Shown here in pieces: positions 13,834 to 22,026 of a stretch of DNA of 25,231 nt; the stretch's first letter is position 1; each line of letters begins with the position of its first letter. This DNA is from an uncultured Bacilli bacterium (GTDB lineage: Bacteria; Bacillota_I; Bacilli_A; RF39; UBA660). Made by a program: the position numbers and the translations under genes. Where the stretch lies: contig CAQBKK010000010.1 of the NCBI GenBank assembly GCA_948760655.1, positions 1 through 25,231 of the forward strand. The letters are read 5' to 3'. A model generated the notes under the pieces. It made no database searches and was not told the origin of the DNA. It saw nothing but the letters and a program-made list of their open reading frames with translations.

Positions 13834-15225
13834 TCACGCTAATTTTTTAAGTGTATTCACAATCTCTATAAAATGCATCCCATTAGATGCTTTTAGTAAA
13901 ACAGCATCCTCCTTTTGTAAAAAATCTTTTATAAAAGAAATCCCATCTTCATTCGTCACAAAAGAATATACATTCTCTTTTGCCATACCACATTCTACTG
14001 CCCTACTTGCAATGTATTTTGCATCTTCCCCAACGGTTATTAGTATATCTATATTTTGATCTACTACAATTTCACCAACCTGTTCATGCAAACTTTTAGA
14101 AAAATCTCCTAGCTCTAACATACTTCCTAAAATAGCAATATGTCTTTTTGCGGGTTTATTTTTTAGTATTTCTAAACTTGATTTCATCGAATCTACACTT
14201 GCATTATATACATCATTAATAACAAGTATATTTTCTTGAATAGTAAACATTTCTAAACGATTTTTAGTCATTGTAAAATCTTTTATTCCTTTTATAATTT
14301 TTTCTGGAGCAATATTTAAAGCAACACCTACAGCAAAAGAAACCAAACTATTATAAATAAAAGCTTCCCCAGGAACAGGACAAAGTACCTCATATTTTTT
14401 ACCATCAAAAGTTACAATAAATTTAGAAGAATCAGCAAAACTTTCAATCTCTGTTGCCATAAAATCACTTGCATTATCAATACCAACGGTAACAATATTT
14501 TTTTGTTTTTTTAGATAATAGTCGTGTAACATATCATTATCATTATTAATAACTAAAATACCTTTTTCATCCATTCCATTACAAATCTCAAGTTTAGCTT
14601 TCAAAATATTTTCCCGAGACCCAAGTTCTCCAATATGAGCAGTACCTACATTGGTAATCACACTTATATGAGGTCTTGCAATACGAGACAAATAATCAAT
14701 CTCACCTAACGCATTCATCCCCATTTCAATTACAGCAGCATTTTCATCACTTAATCTTAAAAGCGTCAAAGGTAAACCTATATTATTATTATAATTTCCT
14801 TCTGTCTTTAATGTTTTGTATTCCCTCTTTAAAACACTATAAATCATATCTCTTGTACTGGTTTTACCAACACTTCCAGTTACTCCCACAAAATGAGCAG
14901 TAGAAGTATTTCTCTTATACTCCCCTAATTTTTTCAAAGCCAAAATGGAATTCTCCACTAAAACAATAGGCTGATCATAATTATATTCTTTATCCTCTAT
15001 AAAAGAACCCTTCTCCAAGATAACACAAATCGCCCCACTAGAAAAAGCTTCCTTATAAAAAAGATTCCCATCAAACTTTTCTCCCTTAATTCCTATATAA
15101 GTATCTCCAGATTGAATCGTTCTTGTATCCTTAGTGAATGTTGTACAAAGAACGTCTTCACTTCCACAAAAAAGTTCTCCATTCACAATTTCTACTATTT
15201 TTTTAACAGTTAAATCATTACACAT
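13834..15225 (-). CDS. murF: UDP-N-acetylmuramoyl-tripeptide--D-alanyl-D-alanine ligase MurF
   Basis: MurF adds D-Ala-D-Ala to the UDP-MurNAc-tripeptide in the cytoplasm, the last soluble step of the peptidoglycan precursor. The 463-residue product has the three Mur-ligase domains. The N-terminal substrate domain contains DTRTIQSGDTYIGIKGEKFDG (about 33-53). The ATPase domain has P-loop GVTGSVGKTST (114-124), EGNYNNNIGLPLTLL, IEMGMN (166-171), TNVGTAHIG and the KAK carbamylated-lysine region. The C-terminal domain has NDVYNASVDSMKSSLEIL and GSMLELGDFS. ATG 15225 follows TAGGAGG. The gene lies outside the division cluster of this window and ends with its own terminator. Trp-rich DAP/Lys specificity cannot be read. 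Confidence 0.97.
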   Translation of the reverse strand: MCNDLTVKKIVEIVNGELFCGSEDVLCTTFTKDTRTIQSGDTYIGIKGEKFDGNLFYKEAFSSGAICVILEKGSFIEDKEYNYDQPIVLVENSILALKKLGEYKRNTSTAHFVGVTGSVGKTSTRDMIYSVLKREYKTLKTEGNYNNNIGLPLTLLRLSDENAAVIEMGMNALGEIDYLSRIARPHISVITNVGTAHIGELGSRENILKAKLEICNGMDEKGILVINNDNDMLHDYYLKKQKNIVTVGIDNASDFMATEIESFADSSKFIVTFDGKKYEVLCPVPGEAFIYNSLVSFAVGVALNIAPEKIIKGIKDFTMTKNRLEMFTIQENILVINDVYNASVDSMKSSLEILKNKPAKRHIAILGSMLELGDFSKSLHEQVGEIVVDQNIDILITVGEDAKYIASRAVECGMAKENVYSFVTNEDGISFIKDFLQKEDAVLLKASNGMHFIEIVNTLKKLA

Positions 15226-15323
15226 AGCAAATACCTCCTAAGTAATTCCATAGTAACATAAAAAACAATGTAAAGTAAATGTAATCTTCCACTAAAAAAG
15301 ATTTTATTGTTAGAATTATACAA

Positions 15324-15329
15324 TATAAT
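15324..15329 (+). promoter_or_regulatory. Likely -10 element of the Cys-His-Asp gene
   Basis: A perfect TATAAT on the plus strand, 27 bases before the ATG, with no convincing -35 at 17-18 bases. AAGGAGG follows at 15339-15345. Confidence 0.4.
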
Positions 15330-15350
15330 AAAGAACGCAAGGAGGAAAAA

Positions 15351-15869
15351 ATGAAAATTTATAAATTAAATCAAATTCAAAATCCAGAGTATATTTTATA
15401 CATAATCAATACTTTAAAAACAAAATTCAACGAAGAAATATATCCAAAATATAACAAAGAAAAAAATGGTAAACCTTTATTTCGTGATGCCGAATCTTTC
15501 TATGTATATGGTCATTGTCCTTCTTTCGCACGCATTTTATACGAAACCTTGGAAGGAAATTGTAAATTTTATGAGGATTTCTCATCAAATAATTCGTCTA
15601 TAGGTCATGCAATAATAAAAGCTGGGGAACATTTTTACGATGCCTCTGGAGTAGTTGACTATTTAATAGAAAATATCCCCCAAAATTTTTCAGAATGTCC
15701 AAATGATTATTTCGGATTTTATGAAGAATACAATTGTAGCCACCACGAGCACGACGAAGAAATAAAAATGGAACTTATTAAATATGGAAAAAATATTCAC
15801 ACAAATTTTTTAATAAACCACAACGAACAATTAATCAGAAAATTATCTATTCCTATAAAGAGAGACTAA
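15351..15869 (+). CDS. Hypothetical protein with Cys-His-Asp (papain/transglutaminase-like) pattern
   Basis: A 172-residue soluble protein on the opposite strand to its neighbours, with a strong AAGGAGG site. The central part reads YVYGHCPSFARILYETLEGN and SSIGHAIIKAGEHFYDASGV. Cys56 at the start of a helix, His86 and Asp97 at the start of two strands form the order and spacing of the catalytic triad in compact papain-like or transglutaminase-like folds, such as small peptidases and amidases. The C-terminus holds a His/Asp/Glu-rich stretch (SHHEHDEE, about 130-137) that may bind metal. No signal peptide is present. Whether it is a peptidase, an amidase or inactive is unknown. Confidence 0.7.
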   Translation: MKIYKLNQIQNPEYILYIINTLKTKFNEEIYPKYNKEKNGKPLFRDAESFYVYGHCPSFARILYETLEGNCKFYEDFSSNNSSIGHAIIKAGEHFYDASGVVDYLIENIPQNFSECPNDYFGFYEEYNCSHHEHDEEIKMELIKYGKNIHTNFLINHNEQLIRKLSIPIKRD

Positions 15870-15881
15870 AAAATCTTTCTT

Positions 15882-16451
15882 TTATTTTATCTCAATTACC
15901 CCTTTATCCTTTCCTAACCACTTTATTATAAATTCTAAATTTTCTTTTGTAGTAGCAATACATCCGGCTGTATACTCCTTATTTTTCACATGTAAAAAAA
16001 TAGCACTTCCTTTTTCTTTTACCTTCTCTTTATTATATTCAATTACCAGAGCAAGCTCATACTGCACAGGATAATCGCTTAAACGTTCTGCATCATTCCA
16101 ATTCTTTTCTTTACTTGTTTTCATATAAGAAAAAGGAAAAGTTTTTTCTTCTTCGGTTACTTCTACCCAATCATTATAAAACTCTGAAGTACTATCACAT
16201 ACCCAATACATATTTTCATTTATTTTATAATAAGGATATGCAATATTTAAACTACGTGTACCAAAAGCAAATCCTAAAGAAAAAATTCCTTTAGGAGTAC
16301 ACAGATCTCCTTCCTTTTTTTCATTGCTAACACCATTTTTTCCAAAATAAACTTCATCAATAATTTTTATAACTTTACCGTTTTCATACAAATACATTTT
16401 ATTATCAATACTACTTGTTACAATCCTTTTTACACAGTTTTCTTGTCTCAT
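15882..16451 (-). CDS. L,D-transpeptidase-fold (YkuD/YafK-like) protein
   Basis: The 189-residue protein shows the L,D-transpeptidase catalytic-domain pattern: KNGVSNEKKEGDLCTPKGIFSL (about 38-59), then AIFLHVKNKEYTAGCIATT with the active-site His154 and Cys164 (HVKN...TAGCIA). These enzymes make or hydrolyse meso-DAP cross-links, or attach proteins to peptidoglycan, outside the cytoplasm. Unusually, no signal peptide or membrane segment is visible at the N-terminus (MRQENCVKRIVTSSIDNKMY). ATG 16451, preceded by AAGGTAAAG, lies inside the end of the M14-like gene with a 41-base overlap, so expression is probably coupled. Export by another route, a missed upstream part, or a cytoplasmic role are all possible. 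Confidence 0.85.
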   Translation of the reverse strand: MRQENCVKRIVTSSIDNKMYLYENGKVIKIIDEVYFGKNGVSNEKKEGDLCTPKGIFSLGFAFGTRSLNIAYPYYKINENMYWVCDSTSEFYNDWVEVTEEEKTFPFSYMKTSKEKNWNDAERLSDYPVQYELALVIEYNKEKVKEKGSAIFLHVKNKEYTAGCIATTKENLEFIIKWLGKDKGVIEIK

Positions 16452-17925
16452 ACTTTACCTTCCCTTCACCATCATAATGCATCACATACATTTTATCATA
16501 CAAATCATAAACCTCTAAGATAGTATTTGTAACCCTTTTAAAAGCATTAAAATTAGCTTCCATTGTAAGCGTATAATTCGGCTCGATATAAGGTCCTATT
16601 GGATTTCCACCAGCACGAGATAATTCAAGCAAAAAATGCCCAATATGACGACTTCTTAACATATCACCAAATCCTCTAATCTCCCTCGGATGCTCAACAC
16701 AAGTATAAGACTCCCATTTTCCTTTTTCTAAATAAGTAGCTTTAATTTCCCGTAAATATTCTGTAGCAATTCGATTATTAATATAAAAAGAAAAATCCCG
16801 TTCTTCTAAATTTTTTTCTACAGAAAAGTATGGTTCTGCGTAAAGTAATCCTCCTGTACCATGTACATTAAAAAAAGCATAAATAGAATCTTCAAGAGTA
16901 TCTAAAAAATTTAAAACAGCTCCATTTTCTAGAGCATAAGAAAAAGAATTTTCATCTATAGAACACGTTCCATAAGGACTCACATCACTTTTAAGAATAG
17001 GATAAACAGGACTAGCATATAAATTTTTATTATATTTCTTTAGTTCATTTAAAATATCAAAATAATAAGGATTATTATCATTCAAATTAATACCACTGGC
17101 ATTCGCTAAAAAATTACCAAGTGTGCAAAAAGGAAACTTACACTCTTTATACATATTTTCTAAACATTTACGCAAAGATATATGAGCATCATCTCTTAAT
17201 GGAATACAAGTAAGATCTAAAGACGCAAATAATTCTAAATACTCTTTTCTAAAAAAATCAATCTTTCCAATTCCAAAATAGTCTTCCCACATTGTTTTAA
17301 CTTTTTTCTTCACTTCTTCTAAGCAACAATAGGGTTGTAAAAACGCTACCATATCTTCCCACCCTAAAAGATGGCCATGTGCGGTTTGCCAAAAGGAAAA
17401 AAGAAGATGCTCCAACATTTCTCCCTCTAAAGAAGAACACTCTTTTAATAAAGCATTCACTTTCTTTATTCGTTCATTTTCCTTACGATACTTTAAATAA
17501 TATTCCTTACAAAAATTCTGTTTTTCTTCCAAAGTCATCTTGTTCATAACTTGCTTTAATGCATAAGTAGTCGTAAAAAAAACTTCTGGATTTTGTAAAG
17601 GAATAAAATCAATCGTAAATAAAGAAGGATTAAAATCTTGAAAAACACCTTTTCCTAAAGCCAAATTTCTCATGAGTTGTAAAACAAAATCAGGTCCAAT
17701 AATTTCATTACCATGTGCACCTGCCATATATAAAATATGCATAGCTCCTTCCCCAATCGAATAATGCTCAATAGAAAAACCGCAACTACTCTTCCCAATA
17801 GGAGAATGCTTTTTTACTAAAAACTTATTTTGAGGATTATTTAAAATTTCGCTTAATCTTTGATAAAACAAATCATAATCTAATATTTCATAAGAAATAG
17901 CATAAGAGCCCATAAAACCACCCAT
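16411..17925 (-). CDS. M14 zinc carboxypeptidase-like protein
   Basis: The 504-residue protein has the zinc-site motifs of M14 metallopeptidases. GAHGNE gives His71 and Glu74. NP (112-113) and SGINLNDNNP (277-286) match the GVDLNRN substrate-site region. VHGTGG supplies the third zinc ligand His355. LTMEANFNAF gives the catalytic Glu457. Bacterial M14 members of this size often cut D-glutamyl-DAP bonds in wall peptides. A helical insertion of about 150 residues (about 120-265) separates the first and second motif groups and is unlike the minimal fold. The usual Arg of the NPDGxxxxxR region is not visible. No signal peptide is seen. The start is ATG 17925 or ATG 17913. It overlaps the L,D-transpeptidase-like gene by 41 bases. 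Confidence 0.85.
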   Translation of the reverse strand: MGGFMGSYAISYEILDYDLFYQRLSEILNNPQNKFLVKKHSPIGKSSCGFSIEHYSIGEGAMHILYMAGAHGNEIIGPDFVLQLMRNLALGKGVFQDFNPSLFTIDFIPLQNPEVFFTTTYALKQVMNKMTLEEKQNFCKEYYLKYRKENERIKKVNALLKECSSLEGEMLEHLLFSFWQTAHGHLLGWEDMVAFLQPYCCLEEVKKKVKTMWEDYFGIGKIDFFRKEYLELFASLDLTCIPLRDDAHISLRKCLENMYKECKFPFCTLGNFLANASGINLNDNNPYYFDILNELKKYNKNLYASPVYPILKSDVSPYGTCSIDENSFSYALENGAVLNFLDTLEDSIYAFFNVHGTGGLLYAEPYFSVEKNLEERDFSFYINNRIATEYLREIKATYLEKGKWESYTCVEHPREIRGFGDMLRSRHIGHFLLELSRAGGNPIGPYIEPNYTLTMEANFNAFKRVTNTILEVYDLYDKMYVMHYDGEGKVKYETRKLCKKDCNK

Positions 17926-17976
17926 TACTTCTTATTAAATTATAATAATTTACCTAATATTTTATTACTCTTTCAA

Positions 17977-18001
17977 GAAAAAAACAACCATTATTCGGTT
18001 G
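17977..18001 (-). terminator. Terminator of ileS
   Basis: On the minus strand CAACC (17997-18001), loop GAATAAT, GGTTG (17985-17989), then T7. The stem overlaps the end of the coding region. Confidence 0.7.
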
Positions 18002-21000
18002 CCTTTTCAATGAGAATATATACCATATGACCATTTAAATCATAAGACTCTTCTATATTTTCCTTTTCTTCGATTTTAACAGCTAATGTCTCAGAACGAA
18101 TATAATCACCAAATGTAGCAAGTGAGGCATTAAAATCTGCATCTCCATTTACATAAATATTAATCCTATCAACAACATTATAATCGTTCGTTTTACGCAT
18201 ATTTTGAACCTTGGATACAAACTCACGTGCAATTCCTTCCAATTGTAATTCTTCTGTAAGTTCTGTATTTAAAATAATAAAATTATTATTCTCCATGCCA
18301 ACATTAAACCCTGGCTTACTCTCAATACGAATATCTATCATACTACGTGTAATTTCATATTCTTCTTCTCCAATAAACATATTGACGGTCTCATTATTAT
18401 ACAATTTTTGAATTTCCTCTTCACTTAAACTTTCTAATTTGGTTTGGAATTCTTTTATCTTAGCACCAAAGATTTTGCCAACCATCTTAAAATTAGGTTT
18501 TACAGTAAAATTCATATATTCTTTTAGATCCTTAGCAAAAACAACTTTTTTTACATTTAACTCACTTTCAATTAAAGGAAGTAAATCTCCAATCAATTCT
18601 TCATTTTTTCCATCAATCAATGCTTCACTAAGTGGTTGTCTAACTTTGATTTTTTCTTCTTCTCTGACAAAACGTCCAACACGAATCAAACTACGAACCA
18701 AATCCATTTTTTCTTCTATCTTCAAATCAATTAACGTTTCATTGCATACAGGAAAATCCTCTAAATGAACCGACTCTTTTCCAGTTAAATTACGATAAAT
18801 TTCTTCTGTAGTAAATGGTATAACAGGTGCCATCATCCGAACAATTCCTTCTAATACTTCATACGTTGTAATATAAACTGCCTTTTTAGAAGTATCTAAA
18901 GTACTTGCCCAAAAACGATTTCTATTTCTTCTAATATACCAATTGGATAAATCCTCAGAAACAAACTCCGTAACAGCTCGAACTACTTTATTTAAATCAT
19001 ACTCTTCATAATAATTTGTCACATTTTTAAGTAATCGATTGTATTTAGAAAGTAACCACTTATCAATTTCTTCTCGCATTTCATAAGAAACTTTACAATC
19101 CTCTGTATCAATGCCATCTGTATTAGCATACATTTGAAAGAAACTATAAGTATTTTTAAGAGGATTAAAAAACTTAGAATAAACTTCCTTTAACCCATTC
19201 ATATCAAAACGAAGAGGAGTCCATACAGGAGAAACATAAGGAAGATAAAATCTTACGACATCTGCCCCATATTCTTTCATTGTTGTAAATGGTTCTACAA
19301 TGTTTCCTTTACTTTTACTCATTTTCTTTCCTTCTGCATCTTGAATTAAATCATTTACTAAAACGTTTTTAAAAGGAGCACATCCCTTAAGGAATGTTGA
19401 AATAATAAGCAAAGTATAGAACCATCCTCTTGTTTGATCAATTCCTTCACAAATAAAATCTGCTGGAAATTGTGCATCAAAAACTGATTCATTTTCAAAT
19501 GGATAATGGTACTGAGCAAATGGCATAGCTCCTGAATCAAACCAACAATCAATAACGTCTTTGCATCTAGTCATGACACCACCACACTCTGGACATTTTA
19601 AATGAACCTCATCTACAAAAGGCCGATGTAAATCAATAGATACATCGATTCCCTCTATTGCTTTTTCTACTAACTCTTTTCTAGAACCTATCATCTCATC
19701 ATGGCCACATTCACAAGTCCAGTAAGGAATCGGAGTCCCCCAATAACGACTTCTTGAAATCGCCCAGTCATTCATATTTTCTAACCAATTTCCAAAACGT
19801 TTTTCTCCCACATAACTAGGATACCAATGAACACTTTTATTTGCCTCGATAATTTTATCTTTAATCTCTGTAACTTTTAAATAATATGAAGGTTTAGAAT
19901 AATACACAAGAGGGGTTCCACATCTCCAACAATGTGGATAGTTATGCATCATCTTTTGTTTTTTAAACAATTTATCCTTTTCTTTTAAATATTTTATAAC
20001 CTCTAAATCAGCATCAAATATTAGCATTCCCCTCCAAGGACCTTCAGTATAACAACCATCTTCTCCCACAGGATTCAAATACGGTAAATTATATTTTTTA
20101 CCTACACTCGCATCATCTTCCCCAAATGCTGGAGCAATATGAACAATACCTGTTCCATCAACAGCTGTAACATAATCATCTACAGTTACAAAAAACGCTT
20201 TCTTATCCACTTTTAACTCTGGAATCAATTGCTCATATTCCATATACTCTAAATCGCTACCTTTATATGTTTCTAAAACACTTACCTCACTACCTAAAAC
20301 TTTAGAAACTAAACTTTCTGCTAAAATAAAATTATGATCACCACTCTTTACTTTAACATACGTTAAGTCAGGATTTACACATAACGCTACATTAGAAATT
20401 AAAGTCCATGGTGTAGTAGTCCATACCAAAAAGTAAACATCTTCGTCCTTTTTTTTGAATGGTACAATAACAGTTTCAACACTTATTTCTTTATACCCTT
20501 GAGCAACTTCATGACTAGCAAGCCCCGTTCCACAACGCGGACAATAAGGAAGTATTTTGTGACCTTCGTAAAACAAACCACTCTTAAAAAATTCTTTTAA
20601 AATATACCATTCTGTTTCAATATAATCATTATCATAAGTAACATAAGGATGTTTAATATCAATAAATTGTCCCATTTTTTCTGTTAACTCAGTAAATGCC
20701 TCTTTATTTTTCCAAACAGATTCCTTACATTTTAGATTAAATTCTTTAATTCCGTATTTCTCAATATCTCCCTTCCCAGAAAAACCTAGTTCTTTTTCAA
20801 CACCAAGTTCAACAGGAAGTCCATGGGTATCCCATCCTACTTTACGAATTACTTTTTTCCCTTGCATAACATGGTACTTACAAATTGTATCTTTTAAAAA
20901 CTTAGCAAGCATATGATGCAGTCCTGGAAACCCATTAGCAGTTGCTGGTCCATCATAAAATACAAAATTTTCACTATCAGCACGAACTTCATTCTGACGA

Positions 21001-21092
21001 TTCATAATTCCTGTAATCCCATTCCATGAAACCAAAATATCCTTTTCTACCTCACTAGCAAGTCTTTTATCTAACTCTTTAAAATTTTTCAT
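17991..21092 (-). CDS. ileS: Isoleucyl-tRNA synthetase, type 2 (IleS2-like)
   Basis: IleS charges tRNA-Ile and edits mischarged valine. At 1033 residues it has the length and style of the type 2 (eukaryote-like) enzyme. The HIGH-motif region reads FYDGPATANGFPGLHHM (45-61), in which the first His is Gly, a variant seen in IleS of Bacteroidetes and some Firmicutes. Next come GWDTHGLPVE, a CxxC zinc pair CPRCGTGLASHE, the editing domain with WTTTPWTLISN and GTGIVHIAPAFGEDD, a second set of cysteines (CECG, CPECGG), CWFDSGAMPF, and KKMSKSKGN (about 587-595). The C-terminal anticodon domain and tail are complete. ATG 21092 follows AGGAGG. Expression is under a T-box leader. Type 2 enzymes are commonly less sensitive to mupirocin. 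Confidence 0.97.
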   Translation of the reverse strand: MKNFKELDKRLASEVEKDILVSWNGITGIMNRQNEVRADSENFVFYDGPATANGFPGLHHMLAKFLKDTICKYHVMQGKKVIRKVGWDTHGLPVELGVEKELGFSGKGDIEKYGIKEFNLKCKESVWKNKEAFTELTEKMGQFIDIKHPYVTYDNDYIETEWYILKEFFKSGLFYEGHKILPYCPRCGTGLASHEVAQGYKEISVETVIVPFKKKDEDVYFLVWTTTPWTLISNVALCVNPDLTYVKVKSGDHNFILAESLVSKVLGSEVSVLETYKGSDLEYMEYEQLIPELKVDKKAFFVTVDDYVTAVDGTGIVHIAPAFGEDDASVGKKYNLPYLNPVGEDGCYTEGPWRGMLIFDADLEVIKYLKEKDKLFKKQKMMHNYPHCWRCGTPLVYYSKPSYYLKVTEIKDKIIEANKSVHWYPSYVGEKRFGNWLENMNDWAISRSRYWGTPIPYWTCECGHDEMIGSRKELVEKAIEGIDVSIDLHRPFVDEVHLKCPECGGVMTRCKDVIDCWFDSGAMPFAQYHYPFENESVFDAQFPADFICEGIDQTRGWFYTLLIISTFLKGCAPFKNVLVNDLIQDAEGKKMSKSKGNIVEPFTTMKEYGADVVRFYLPYVSPVWTPLRFDMNGLKEVYSKFFNPLKNTYSFFQMYANTDGIDTEDCKVSYEMREEIDKWLLSKYNRLLKNVTNYYEEYDLNKVVRAVTEFVSEDLSNWYIRRNRNRFWASTLDTSKKAVYITTYEVLEGIVRMMAPVIPFTTEEIYRNLTGKESVHLEDFPVCNETLIDLKIEEKMDLVRSLIRVGRFVREEEKIKVRQPLSEALIDGKNEELIGDLLPLIESELNVKKVVFAKDLKEYMNFTVKPNFKMVGKIFGAKIKEFQTKLESLSEEEIQKLYNNETVNMFIGEEEYEITRSMIDIRIESKPGFNVGMENNNFIILNTELTEELQLEGIAREFVSKVQNMRKTNDYNVVDRINIYVNGDADFNASLATFGDYIRSETLAVKIEEKENIEESYDLNGHMVYILIEKATE

Positions 21093-21106
21093 AACTTTTC
21101 CTCCTA

Positions 21107-21325
21107 AAATAAAAAGATAGTACCAAAAGGACGAAAAAAATTCCGTGGTACCACCTTACATTCTACTCTTTTTTGATAACGCAAATACATTGCGGGGACA
21201 TCTTACTTTTTTCAGATACCCAACTCCCAAGTGATTTTCGCTCTTTAACTTTATTTATTCATTTTCACCAACCATGAACTCTCTATAAAATAAGGTTATG
21301 CTACTCTCTTGTTCCTCGTTTTTAC
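21107..21325 (-). promoter_or_regulatory. T-box riboswitch (isoleucine, AUC specifier) of ileS
   Basis: The untranslated leader of ileS folds as a T-box. On the minus strand, Stem I has CAAG pairing CTTG in its lower part, then the specifier loop with AGTA on the 5' side and GAAAATCA on the 3' side. Here ATC (21233-21235), an isoleucine codon, is followed by A. The upper helix is TAACCTTATTT with AAATAAAGTTA. The distal part shows AGAGAG and GGTTGGTG. The T-box sequence AGGTGGTACCACGGAA (about 21141-21156) has TGGT, matching a tRNA ending ACCA. It overlaps the competing terminator hairpin GTACCA/TGGTAC (to 21120) followed by a T-rich run (21111-21119). Uncharged tRNA-Ile should allow read-through. 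Confidence 0.95.
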
Positions 21326-21331
21326 TCTTTT

Positions 21332-21360
21332 AGTATAATATGCAAAAAAAAAGAAGTCAA
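21332..21360 (-). promoter_or_regulatory. Promoter of the ileS T-box leader
   Basis: On the minus strand TTGACT (21355-21360), 17 bases, TATACT (21332-21337). It lies 20 bases after the stop codon of the upstream operon, for which no clear terminator is seen. Confidence 0.75.
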
Positions 21361-21379
21361 CACTTGAAATATCTTTTTA

Positions 21380-21784
21380 TTATCGTCTCCATTCTTGTTC
21401 TTCTTCTAGTTCTGGTCTTTCATATAAACAAATTGCAATTGCTGTAACTAACATTTTTCTTTTAGCATAATTTATATGTTCTTTTTTTACTCTTTTTACG
21501 TTTCTTTCTTTTTTTTTGCTTTCTATTACTTGATAAAGAAAGGGATACTCTTCTAACAATTCTGTTTCTTCTTCTTTTCTTTTTTCTTCTTGTTGTTCTG
21601 TTAAATGTTTTTGATATATTTCTTCTTGTTTTTTTCTTGCTTCTTCATTCCATGCTTTGTAATTATTTTCAAAATTTATCTTATCTAATTCCTGTTTTAA
21701 TGTTTTTTCTAAATCTCTTACCCCAACCGATTTTTTTCCTTCATCTATCACATTCTTCTTTATCTTGTTTACATTCCAAGCCAT
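21380..21784 (-). CDS. Hypothetical coiled-coil protein (third gene of operon)
   Basis: The 134-residue product is very charged. A Lys/Glu-rich segment (about 20-75, with NEEARKKQEEIYQKHLTEQQEEKRKEEETELLEEYP) should form a long helix or coiled coil. A basic stretch (about 88-108) and a short hydrophobic run, KMLVTAIAICLYERPEL (about 109-125), follow near the end. I do not recognise the family. ATG 21784 is two bases past the stop of the DUF1292-like gene with GGGAG upstream, so it is cotranscribed with the two genes before it. Confidence 0.7.
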   Translation of the reverse strand: MAWNVNKIKKNVIDEGKKSVGVRDLEKTLKQELDKINFENNYKAWNEEARKKQEEIYQKHLTEQQEEKRKEEETELLEEYPFLYQVIESKKKERNVKRVKKEHINYAKRKMLVTAIAICLYERPELEEEQEWRR

Positions 21785-21786
21785 TT

Positions 21787-22026
21787 TTATTCTCCCGTCA
21801 AAACATCCTCATATTTTTTACCAAATACTTGCAAAGCCATTTTAAATTCTTCTTCATCTTCTAAACCTAAAATATCTTTTTCATCACTAGATAATTTGCG
21901 TATACAAATATCTCCTATATTATCAGTAGCGCAAAGATAAATATATTTACCACTATTAATAGAAATCGTATCCATAATGGCATACTCTTTTTCATCTTCA
22001 AGTGTTACAGTTTCTACTTCTATCAT
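21787..22026 (-). CDS. DUF1292-like small protein (second gene of operon)
   Basis: A 79-residue acidic protein. The pattern EDEKEYAIMDTISINSGKYIYLC, then ICIRKL, then LGLEDEEEFKMALQVFGKK resembles the DUF1292 (YrzB-like) family: a short beta-sheet with E..EY..L......Y.YL followed by the L.DEEEF helix. The family has no established biochemical role. Its ATG overlaps the stop of the upstream membrane protein gene by four bases (ATGA), which indicates translational coupling. Confidence 0.7.
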   Translation of the reverse strand: MIEVETVTLEDEKEYAIMDTISINSGKYIYLCATDNIGDICIRKLSSDEKDILGLEDEEEFKMALQVFGKKYEDVLTGE

